Source: Trichoplax sp. H2 (lineage: Eukaryota > Placozoa > Uniplacotomia > Trichoplacea). From it: a DNA stretch of 64,000 bases. Under the pieces are notes generated by a model. That model ran no database searches and was not told the origin of the DNA. It was given only the letters and a program-made list of their open reading frames with translations. The stretch is from contig NOWV01000125.1 in assembly GCA_003344405.1 (NCBI GenBank), positions 1-64,000 of the forward strand, read 5' to 3'. Made by a program: the position numbers and the translations under genes. Shown here one piece after another: positions 37,601-45,466 of this stretch; position 1 is the stretch's first letter; the number at the start of each line of letters is the position of its first letter.

Positions 37601-37923
37601 CTAGATAAAATAGATTGTAATCGATGTCTATTGATAAGTAACCGAGAATTAATTGAATGTTGTAATTCTTGAGTATAAGCTTGTGCTTGAGTTTGATTTT
37701 TTGCTGTGTAGAATTGTGATTTACCTACTCTTATTAATACTTGTTGAGTTGATAATGCCTTGATTTGTTGACCGCATAATTTAGTGATAGCAGAGTGTAA
37801 TTGATTTCTATTCGAGTTTTGTGTAATGAGATAAATTTTGACTTTATTTCGATGTGAATCAAGGCTTTGTTGTACTGCTTTACTTCCAATAGCCTGAGCA
37901 ATGGTTCCTAATGTCTGTTCCAT
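34639..37923 (-). CDS. IDO/PrnB-like haem domain - FAD/NAD(P)H reductase - cytochrome b5 fusion (single exon)
   Basis: The uninterrupted frame encodes about 1094 residues from the first ATG (37923). The frame stays open upstream to 38035, but only a TTG and no ATG lies there. Residues ~115-520 resemble the indoleamine-dioxygenase superfamily, in particular PrnB/DUF1864 proteins: an all-helical layout, an S-H-W-R-H-I-G-Q-T-G-P-I motif near 365, and Y-H-R-M-L-D-I-H-R-N near 500-509 as a possible proximal-histidine region. Residues ~555-850 are a cytochrome P450 reductase-type FAD/NAD(P)H unit: R-T-Y-N-I-A-S (671-677, FAD), G-I-G-S-G-I-A-P (735-742, nucleotide), F-G-C-R, and C-G-P (829-831). No FMN/flavodoxin domain is present. 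Residues ~875-955 are cytochrome b5 with H-P-G-G (909-912) and a second ligand candidate His935. A ~140-residue tail is unassigned. No signal peptide. Electrons probably flow from NAD(P)H to FAD to b5 to the haem domain (inference). The lack of introns, in a region of split genes, hints at transfer or retroposition. Confidence 0.75.
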   Translation of the reverse strand: MEQTLGTIAQAIGSKAVQQSLDSHRNKVKIYLITQNSNRNQLHSAITKLCGQQIKALSTQQVLIRVGKSQFYTAKNQTQAQAYTQELQHSINSRLLINRHRLQSILSSNDDQHSPRTSPARELLEMWDQNPETRPEGHVYYHGFYPPKLITDPHPDQLPDKCRALFLFAKNLPNSYSPRFREKVRQLPNIGDEIESLPKSIITILHSAAVNIALIYWNYYGKVNGFDIPKLPDNLQKSWVHCCRILDRIPSNTNDTQNIDNIDLKRPEEGFSFNNLKMRFPFFNVEDLGSCTEISFHGYSLASLRYACYDIVDAALDLQSAMYNGDKDEIIIHLNKLIEIANRGSETLSEPKFNSYAEISIIPSHWRHIGQTGPIAPNCLLDPSKEKTSHLLTEANLDWYTAKDEELFAIAEENSLIGNSTSGLFDPIFAVFDIIIDRIRKSLIGKMFSNGYRLIPKSYRQFLTAFKLGFEKTGSPKQFIKALNDSQLNKTFDLFERSYHRMLDIHRNKALGVLSLVTQLDRTVTVTNQETESKSAHIQLNTEFNESIDDRQFTNRLFSATIHSTPANLNQRNTLQYVTISIYDKKFSYQEGDKLGVLIPNTITNYDSAPQYFVLDIHTKDTTEKEWIKFVHNHFGISNGKVSKEIFIKYADFTNNKPHGSPSIVPPQLPRTYNIASFDNDNIKLLVERIDNGKVSPILAPIDNLFDQHQVIDVFPINSSFRLPQDSSKPIVMIGIGSGIAPYQSFIDRNKKMNENRRMLLYFGCRTIEDAPDTVNYTKLCLSADNIQKWKGSQYSYIYNGRVTSYFSSSEGQNKLIELCKEDALIYICGPTTLYRDMIRIFKSAIGIKELIRMLTTDRIKIEVYKPITNDCKMNISIYDIVTHNGGRNGCWIVIDRRVYDIGEYIDLHPGGDEMLKFVLGTDATELFNQFPTAHGKMARSILELYYIGDVITSDSYYERLAYDVTKKQNCIAIWYGDKQEKQYHFLMKSLDAHIICRKYFNTMNEVLVQKDIFAEEFSALQVIHEYNELIKDKRYIFPYKRNNEGDLLTEDDEFKIMETLHEYKAKTRSVDIYYLDKLKRALAKHLNCINSEA

Positions 37924-38721
37924 GATGGAAATTTCTTCCGCTTTGGCAGTCTCCAATGATGTTGATGAATACTTTGAATTAGTAGTTAAAAAGGTTTCAA
38001 GATTGATTTCTCTATCTACAGAATACTTTACGGTTTACAGTAAGTTTTGAAAATATCAATGATTCATTATTCCAGTACGGTATATTTCAAAACTTTTGAA
38101 TATATATATAATAATATTAGTTGACTATCTATCAAATGTGCTTCAAGTTACTTTATTCAAATTAGACTATAGTATGTTCATTAAGCATGTTTATTTTGAA
38201 AGATTTAAATGTGTCAAGAGTTGTGAAATTTTCTTAGTATAGTGTAGCAAACCCTTGATGTCTGCTAGTAGTAAACGTATACAATCGCCATACGAAACAA
38301 AATTGTATGGTACAGCGGGAGTCGTACTTGCAAAAGCGAATAATCTACAACTCTTTCATCTACCACTGACTAATAGTTTGTATTCGAAATTTCAAAGAAA
38401 TCAAGTTACTCAATACTGCAATAAAAACATCAACAGCCAATTGCTCAACGTTGTACTGATCTGTCTGCGTGTTATTGGAGCTCAATTTAAAGTTGATGGG
38501 ATGAAACGGGGTACCCGGGGAACTAATTTGCCAAGAGTTGCAATTAGACCTGAGAAATACGGTGGCTCACAATGTGCATCCTGGCCTAGGATGGGACGGA
38601 CGATCGTTTGACCGCCTGAAAAGTGGCGCAGGTGCAGTTACGAGCATCGCAGCAGAGTCACATGACAGCTGTGTCATGGTTATTCGTTCAGTAAGTAAAA
38701 ATGGCCGACCCTCCCGACACT

Positions 38722-38933
38722 GGTTTAGAACTTCAAGTCTGATTAGGCAGCTACTGTACCAGTGCCGGACTGATCATTGGTTTACTATATCTATTCCTGA
38801 AAAATTCTTCCTAGTAGAAGCTTGAATGCTGTGCGAGTACTTGTGTAGTGCATCTCTTCTTCTACGAAGAGGTTTTCAGGAACAGTAAACGACTGATCAG
38901 TCCGCCACCAATCCGAGCTGAAGTTCTAAACCC
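38722..38933. repeat. Fold-back (imperfect inverted repeat) element, ~212 bp
   Basis: The left arm (38722-38820) begins GGTTTAGAACTTCA and runs through GGACTGATCA, GGTTTACT and ATTCCTGAAAA to AGTAGAAG. The right arm (38858-38933), read on the other strand, begins GGGTTTAGAACTTCA and runs through GGACTGATCA, CGTTTACT and GTTCCTGAAAA to CGTAGAAG. The left arm has about 20 extra bases. A 37-base loop separates the arms. This would form a long hairpin if transcribed. It may be a non-autonomous (MITE-like) element, though no target-site duplication was confirmed. Confidence 0.7.
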
Positions 38934-39096
38934 AAAGCATGGAACTGCATGGTAGTGAAAGCAGTACAGTGTACGGTTTGAAATGGACACACCAGTTAAA
39001 ATGACCAGAGAAATAGTCAGCCTCCATATTTTCGGCTAAAGAAAATCGTGGATGGTCCTTCTGTCATTCTTTCTGTAGCACACACACGTGACAGGA

Positions 39097-39296
39097 CTGT
39101 ACAGTGTACAGTGTACACTCAGTACAGTACAGGAATGCGAGTGTACTGTACAGTACAGTACTATCCGGTACCATTTTTACAGTACTGTACACTGTACAGT
39201 ACAAGGGACTACTGTGAAAGAGTACAGTACTATACAGTTTACACTGTACTGTACTGAACACTACTGGAACTACTATACTGTACACTGTACAGTATA
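39097..39296. promoter_or_regulatory. Dense GTACAGTAC/GTGTACAC palindrome cluster upstream of RPL10A
   Basis: Over 200 bp the sequence is built almost wholly from overlapping self-complementary words such as TGTACA, AGTACT, CTGTACAG, ACTGTACAGT and GTACAGTAC. It ends about 180 bp before the RPL10A start codon. The same words occur in the repeat array before LARP6 (61510-62409) and, singly, in RPL10A introns (about 39690 and 40710). The position suggests promoter DNA of a highly expressed gene; a simple satellite is the alternative. Confidence 0.5.
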
Positions 39297-39435
39297 GCTA
39301 TCGCTACATTTACTGACCTATCCCTAGTTAATACAGTATAATAAAAGGTCCAATCCACGCGTGCGTATTTCACTCCCTTCGATACTGAGTCATTGACTTT
39401 CGGCAAGGTACTTGACTTGCTGTACCACGACTGTC

Positions 39436-39479
39436 GTTCCCTTCTTTCTTCTCCGTCGTTTTGGTGACCGTGTGGCAAC
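39436..39479 (+). promoter_or_regulatory. Pyrimidine-rich TOP-like 5' UTR of RPL10A
   Basis: Just before the RPL10A ATG at 39480 lies a pyrimidine run (39436-39462, CCCTTCTTTCTTCTCC core), as in the terminal oligopyrimidine tracts that mark the 5' ends of animal ribosomal protein mRNAs. The cap site itself cannot be read, so the TOP assignment is inferred from position and composition. Confidence 0.45.
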
Positions 39480-41316
39480 ATGAGGTAAGAAATCTTTCCT
39501 TCATCTCCTTCATCCTAATGAAATTAAATAGTTTAAGCCTAATTTTGAAGCAATTATTGGTTCATCTTGGCTTAAAATCCATTTTTTCTGTCATCAGATC
39601 GATTTAAGTTGATTTTGGATGTGATTGTAGTTGGCATTGCTGCATTCCATTATGGGTGTTAGACTGCTAGCTCATATATTACTATACTGTACAGTAGATC
39701 ATGGGTTTCTTGATCCAATAGCTGGGTAGATGGATCAATTTTTTCACTTACTCTTGCAAGTTACAACATGTTGTTATCCATAAGATAGACATCAACTGCA
39801 GAATAAACTTATCTATGTGTCCTATTTTTCTTGACTAATGTTCTATTGGCCTTGATGTTTCCTGTAGTAAAATTTCGCGCGATACGTTGTACGACTGTGT
39901 TCGTGATGTCCTTCAGCGCTCACAAGATAAGAAAAGAAATTTCTTGGAAACGGTGGAATTACAAGTTGCCTTGAAGAACTACGATCCGCAAAAGGACAAG
40001 CGTTTTAGCGGTACTGTCAAGTATGTATCGTAAATTACTTAACAGTTGTTGATCGCCTCGATCTTGCACAAAATAACGGTACAAGTCGATCATCGTGACC
40101 AATCAAATTGGTCATACGTTACTTGACTATCATCCTATCGATCAGTTTTTGTTTTTTATCCATGCGTTCCATGTTGTATATTCGAGTATAGCCTATGGAA
40201 TCCTTCTGGTCCAATATCGATTAGTTTATGAACACAAGAGCAGTTTGATGAGGACAGTGCTTAAACTAGAAACTAAAATAATAGTCTTGATATATACATG
40301 TAGAGTAGCAGCATGTGATGTCACATGCAATTTAATACTCGTCAATCTTTATCCTAAGTGAATGTACTCGAATGGAAGACATTTCCACGTTGTCATTGTA
40401 ATTTAAGTTGAAGCCATGAAATCCTAGTAGTTTGTCCAGTTTTCTGCGACCAATCTATATAGATAAACTACAGGCTACGATAATCCGTTGTCGAACAGAA
40501 TCGATGATTGTATTGAACACAATAAACGCAATACATTTGATACTTCCTATCAATCATGATGGTTGGCATTACTCGTCTGTCTTTGCAAATCTTAGTCTCA
40601 ATCTTGAAGGAGTTAGGAATTGACGCCATCATGGTTTACGATCCATGTGTGCTATAATTGTGCAAGGCATAATTAGATTCTTAATTTCGTCAGAGAAACA
40701 TGTATTACTGTACAGTACTTTTATTCTTTCTAAAGGCAGTATTCTTACGTAAATGTGGCAAAGCTCATTTTTCAATTTTAAGAATCATCGATCTGATGCA
40801 ATGTTACCTTTAATCTTCTTTAGATTGAGACATACGCCTCGGCCAAATCAAAAAGTATGTGTCTTTGGCGATGCTCACCATTGTGATGAAGCTAAGTCAA
40901 ATAATGTACCATCGATGGATGTCGACGCTTTGAAAAAATTGAATAAGAACAGAAAATTGATTAAAAAATTGGCTAAAAAATACGATGCATTTATTGCTTC
41001 TGAGAGTTTAATCAAACAAATACCTCGTATCATGGGACCTCAATTAAACAAGATTGGTAAATTTCCTACCATGTTGACTCACAACGATAACATGAATGCC
41101 AAGATTGAAGATGTCAAATGTACCATCAAGTTCCAAATGAAGAAAGTGTTATGTCTTGGTGTTGCCATTGGTAATGTTAGTATGTCGGAAGATGAATTGG
41201 CTGCCAATATCCATTTAGCCGTTAACTTTTTGGTATCATTATTGAAGAAAAATTGGCAAAACGTTCGCGCATTGTATATTAAAAGTTCGATGGGTAAATC
41301 CTATCGCTTATATTAG
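39480..41316 (+). CDS. RPL10A: 60S ribosomal protein L10a (uL1)
   Basis: Three exons: 39480-39484 (ATG plus two bases), 39868-40020 and 40824-41316. Joined, they give about 216 residues, the normal uL1 length. The start reads [10 protein letters not shown], followed by the K-R-x-F-x-G-T-V region and, in exon 3, [23 protein letters not shown] and the C-terminal [10 protein letters not shown]. uL1 forms the L1 stalk at the ribosomal E site and contacts the leaving tRNA. The split after five coding bases is common in ribosomal protein genes and helps place the start. Intron 2 (803 bp) has no supported snoRNA. An AAAATAAAAG at about 41434 can serve as the polyadenylation signal. Confidence 0.95.
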
Positions 41317-42335
41317 ATGGGTAGCTAATCCTTTTGCACTGTGTACTGCAGTATGCAATGCGTATCTCTCTACCTTGATTGAAACATCGTCATTGTTGGA
41401 AATATATATGTACAGGCAGTGAGACTAAGCACTAAAATAAAAGAATTTTATGGTAATCTAGGGTGCATTTTCCTGTGATTGTTAGATCCTGTAGTAGAGT
41501 TTCTCTAGCGTGGGATTTACTCGTCTACGTATAGGGTAGCATACAACTTGTTACGTATTAGTATTCTAGTGTAAAGCTGCTACCGTTAAAATTGATTGCT
41601 AAGTTGATTAAAGCGCTGGTGTACCATGCAGCAATTAGGTCAAGACGCTTCAAATTTTCATCATTTAAACATTGACTGCATGTTGATGATATAGCAAATC
41701 GGCGATAGGTGTCAAGCTTAGCTATCAATACTAATATATCATATACTGTCACTTTCATAGCTATTCGAATAGAATTAAGAAAGTTGCTTACAGTATAAAA
41801 GTTTTCCAACAGTAATACTGTTGTGCATAATCAGTTACTATCTTGATCCGTTTATAGTTGAAAAAGTGAATCTTAATTCATTTGATGTGGCGTTAAAGGT
41901 GCATACCGCCCTTTCTGTTTGTAGTATAAATGACGGTGCAGGCCGCATGATAGTTTACTAGCAAACAATTTCATCAAATATCATGATAACTTACGATCAG
42001 GACAAATTACGTATGATTAAATACTATAAATTTTAACGATTAAGTTTATTATGATCGATTCTTGCTGCTGAGTATTTCTACAGTAAATATATGGTGCGAA
42101 CAAGTTGTTATATTGACGTAACAGTCGAGAGTTGGAGCAAATGCAATAGGAATTCTTCGTGCATTGGTAATATCTCTGTTAATACGAATGTGTAGGTGCA
42201 AAAATAGCAATTGTTGGTTACTAGCATTAGTAAAAAGTAAGGATAGATAAGGTATAAATACTCACGGCTCTGATGAGCTGTGAACCCGTGATTTAATATC
42301 GGTTGAAATTTGCTTGATATTGAATACTTCGCAAA
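41317..42335. other. Non-coding intergenic interval
   Basis: One kilobase between RPL10A and the kringle/ZP receptor, both on the plus strand. It contains the RPL10A polyadenylation region near 41434 and presumably the receptor promoter. The minus-strand open frame at 41558-41809 has no recognisable domain and no splice context. I see no other feature. Confidence 0.55.
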
Positions 42336-44590
42336 ATGTTTTCCATTCTAAGTATTAGTAGATTCGTAGCGCTACTATCTTGCACCAATTTACTATATGG
42401 CCTAATTCCTTTAGTCATCTTGCAGCAAGCTATAGGCGATGATTCTTGCTATGATAAAGAAACCTTAGGACGAAATTACAATGGCAACGTCAATTTTACC
42501 AAGACTGGAGCTAGATGTCAATCTTGGAGTCAAGTTTCCTACTACAACTTCGATCACAACTATTGTCGAAATCCTGATCTCAAGGATGGAGGACCTTGGT
42601 GTTATTATAGCAATGCTATCAGCAGGTATAATAACAGTTGGGATTATTGCCCAATTCCTCCTTGTAAATGGAAAGGTTAGCGCTATTCCTCCACAAGGTT
42701 TTATTTCTTTACCGAAGTAGAACGCTGTGTTTATGTGGTATATAATGATTTGTTATAGGTTGCTAACGCAGTAAAATATGTAATGTCTTTTATAGATATT
42801 GATCGATGCAGTAATAGTAACGGCGGTTGCAGTCATATTTGTCTAACCACACAAAGTTCCTACTACTGCAGCTGCCCAAAGGGGTTAAGATTGGCTAGCG
42901 ATGATAAGCAATGTGAAGACATCAATGAATGCGATTATGATGATGTTTGTGAATTTCTATGCCTAAATACTTATGGATCTTATAAGTGCAGCTGTCCCAA
43001 AGGATACTCGATAAATGCTAACCAATGCCTTGATATAGATGAATGCAAATCTGATCGTAATATTTGCAGTCACAATTGTCATAATATACATGGATCATTT
43101 CTGTGTTATTGTCCTAGCAACTTAACACTCGGTAGCGACAAAAGAACTTGCATTAATCAGACTCAGATAGGTAAAATAAAATTGCTTATAATTTGATAGT
43201 TTTTATGAGCAGCTATTATCCTTGTTTTATGATTATTTATAATAGCATTTTAAAGCCTTATTTACCTATATTTTTAACAAATGAATTTCTCTTTTGATTA
43301 AATCAATACGTATTGCCTTATTTTTAAATTTAATAACTTCTAGTCAATTTTAAACCCAAGCTAAGAATTGAATGCAACCATGACTATATCAAGGTAGTAA
43401 TTCCACGGTCATCATTGCCCGATATCGATAGACGAGACATCCAGCTTATAGATCCTTCATGCTCTCCAACCCTCAACGGGACTCATTTCCTAATCACGAT
43501 TCAGCCTTTACACAGCTGTGGCACAATAATTAAACATTATTCCAATTCTATCATTTACAAGAATCGACTTCGAAATCGACCTGATCACCCATCTGGTCTC
43601 ATCACTCGGAAAAAAATATTACGGTTAGCTTTCCTATGCTCCTATTCTAATCAAGGTTGGATAGGAATTGCTTATAATCCTGATAATAAGCCTCTAATAT
43701 CCCATAATTGGCATAAAGGATATGGCAATTTTTCCTATTTTGCTAAAATTTATCCAACAGCAAGATATTTTAATGCGTTCCCGCCTAGTGCGTATCCACT
43801 GCCATTGAAATTAAATCAACGAGCATATCTCGAATTTGGTGTACACGCTGGTGATGCGAATTTGCGAGTAGCTGTCGAGAATTGCTTAGCTACACCTGAT
43901 ACGAATATAAGCGATCCTATTCACTACTGGATTATCAGAAACGGGTAAAATTTTCACTATACTCGTAAAGACTAAATACATTTGTAGTACCCTGTATTCA
44001 AGCGTACAATCTTAAATATAGTCTCACTGGATCTATTTAGGTGTAATGAAGATAAGACTATTAAGAAGCATTATTCAAAAATCTCTAAAACTGTTCGGTT
44101 TAGCATCAAGGCATTTTCATTCTTATTTAATCAACCTTTCATATTCATACATTGCCAACTTATGGTTTGTCCTCTGCATGATAACCTAAGTCGTTGTGCT
44201 CAAGGTTGTCAAAGAACAGTAACTTCCGGAAACCGCATTAGACGGGAACTTGGTCAAGATGAGAAAGTTTTCTCTAGTATCGTCTCAGTTGGTCCATTGT
44301 TTAAACTTGGTAATTAATACTTACCTATGATATATGAGATAGTATTAGAATCAATGACCAGATAAAAACGATTGACGAATAATTTTGTTCATTCCGTAAT
44401 AGATCACATTAAATATGAAAATTCTAACGGCTCTGAAAATAAGAACAACGTAGATATCCTGACAGTTTGGACAGTAGTACTATTCCTGATTTTACTGTTT
44501 GTAATTATGTATAATATTTTTCTTTTCATTCGACAAAATATCAATAAAAGAATTCTAGATACAGGTTATGCGCTAATCAGAAATAGATAA
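42336..44590 (+). CDS. Kringle - 3 calcium-binding EGF - ZP domain membrane receptor
   Basis: Five exons: 42336-42675, 42796-43170, 43344-43944, 44041-44309 and 44403-44590, with matching phases 1, 1, 2 and 1. Exon 1 encodes a signal peptide and a kringle domain (C-Y, G-x-N-Y-N-G, G-A-R-C-Q-S-W, Y-C-R-N-P-D, P-W-C-Y, W-D-Y-C-P-I-P-P-C). Exon 2 carries three EGFs starting D-I-D-R-C, D-I-N-E-C and D-I-D-E-C. Exons 3-4 form a ZP domain: the ZP-N part starts I-E-C-N-H-D, and the ZP-C part has N-C-L-A-T-P and I-R-N-G-C-N. An R-I-R-R furin-type site follows. Exon 5 gives a transmembrane helix of about 20 residues and a 20-residue tail with basic residues. ZP domains polymerise after cleavage at such sites, so a filament-forming or matrix-anchoring surface protein is likely. 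A kringle before a ZP domain is an unusual combination. Confidence 0.88.
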
Positions 44591-45354
44591 AGCTGGGTAA
44601 CAAGTTGCGAGATAAATGTTTAACTGTAGTTGTATCTGGATTTACTTCCTAGTTACGATCATCTACGTCTTGTTTGTGGACGACTATCAAAGATTTATTA
44701 AAATGAGCTTTATTTGTTAATTTCTAATTACAATTCAATCGATAACGTAGTCTATGGACTCAGTTGATATAATATATCTAGATAAATATGATAAAATAGA
44801 TAATAATAGAGCAATAATCGATTACAATGTATTTTAATACCTCTTGATATACTCTGTAATAATAAATGTAAGTGATATTTTTCATTGAAGTGCGACCATT
44901 GTATTTAGGATATCTCGAATGCACAACATTTACCATTATATAATAACTTTACCTTTTAATAACATACAACATTATTAGAAAGATATAGCAATAAAAGTCT
45001 GAAACTAAATTTTTAGATTGCATGATAATACATTCAAGATTTTTATACTTACAGCACAACACTTTGTATAAAATTCACATACAACGTGTCCCGCATTCTC
45101 TACTAAAATTTTCATACACTGGAAGAAATATTCACAATTTGTAAAATTTGAATAACTAAATATCACGGTATTGCTTTAACGAGCTACCACCATTTTTAAA
45201 ATAACTATACAATTATGATACAGTAAATGTTATACCCAGTTAACTAGTTATTAAAATTTCGACAATACAAATCAGATCCACTAAATTTTTTACACCATCT
45301 AGACAATTCTGGAGTAACTTTAATCCAAAGGCGTTACTTCTTTACAATGCCAAT
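44591..45354. other. Intergenic interval between convergent genes
   Basis: About 760 bp of AT-rich sequence between the stop of the kringle/ZP receptor (+) and the stop of the golgin gene (-). AATAAATG at about 44860 is a possible polyadenylation signal for the receptor. No other feature seen. Confidence 0.55.
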
Positions 45355-45466
45355 TTAGAAGCTGCGCGTAACGAATAGTGATATTAATGCAACATGCAAT
45401 AAAGCAAAATAAATAACAACCCAGATTCTATTCGTTGGTAAGTGCCGCAATTGCCGTCGGATATTA
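45355..45466 (-). CDS. Last exon of the golgin gene: transmembrane anchor
   Basis: This exon was found by frame and phase rather than by length. The previous exon (45569-45777) ends with C-G in phase 2, and this one supplies the third base to give R, then N-I-R-R-Q-L-R-H-L and an 18-20-residue hydrophobic stretch, ending T-R-S-F and TAA at 45357-45355. A positively charged stretch before the helix and a tiny lumenal tail fit a tail-anchored Golgi protein. Confidence 0.75.

Larger units (their letters stand above)
37924..39479. other. Intergenic region between the redox fusion gene and RPL10A
   Basis: This is a head-to-head spacer (minus gene to the left, plus gene to the right) and may act as a divergent promoter. 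Around 38480-38960 the base composition is visibly richer in G and C than the surroundings, with GGGGTACCCGGGG at 38511. It also holds a near-palindrome around CATGACAGCTGTGTCATG at about 38662, a fold-back element (38722-38933) and the TACAGTAC cluster (39097-39296). The open frames at 38255-38611 and 38538-38825 show no domain and are not called. Confidence 0.5.

Noticed and set aside
38255-38825. Two overlapping plus-strand open frames in the GC-richer spacer
   Set aside because: No domain, no clear splice sites, and they overlap the fold-back element; composition alone explains them.
39048-39481. Several overlapping frames on both strands rich in Y, T, V and Q
   Set aside because: They are translations of the TGTACAGTAC palindromic block and its flank.
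40021-40823. Possible intronic snoRNA in RPL10A intron 2
   Set aside because: A TGATGAG box at about 40247 exists, but no paired D box (CTGA) lies at a suitable distance.
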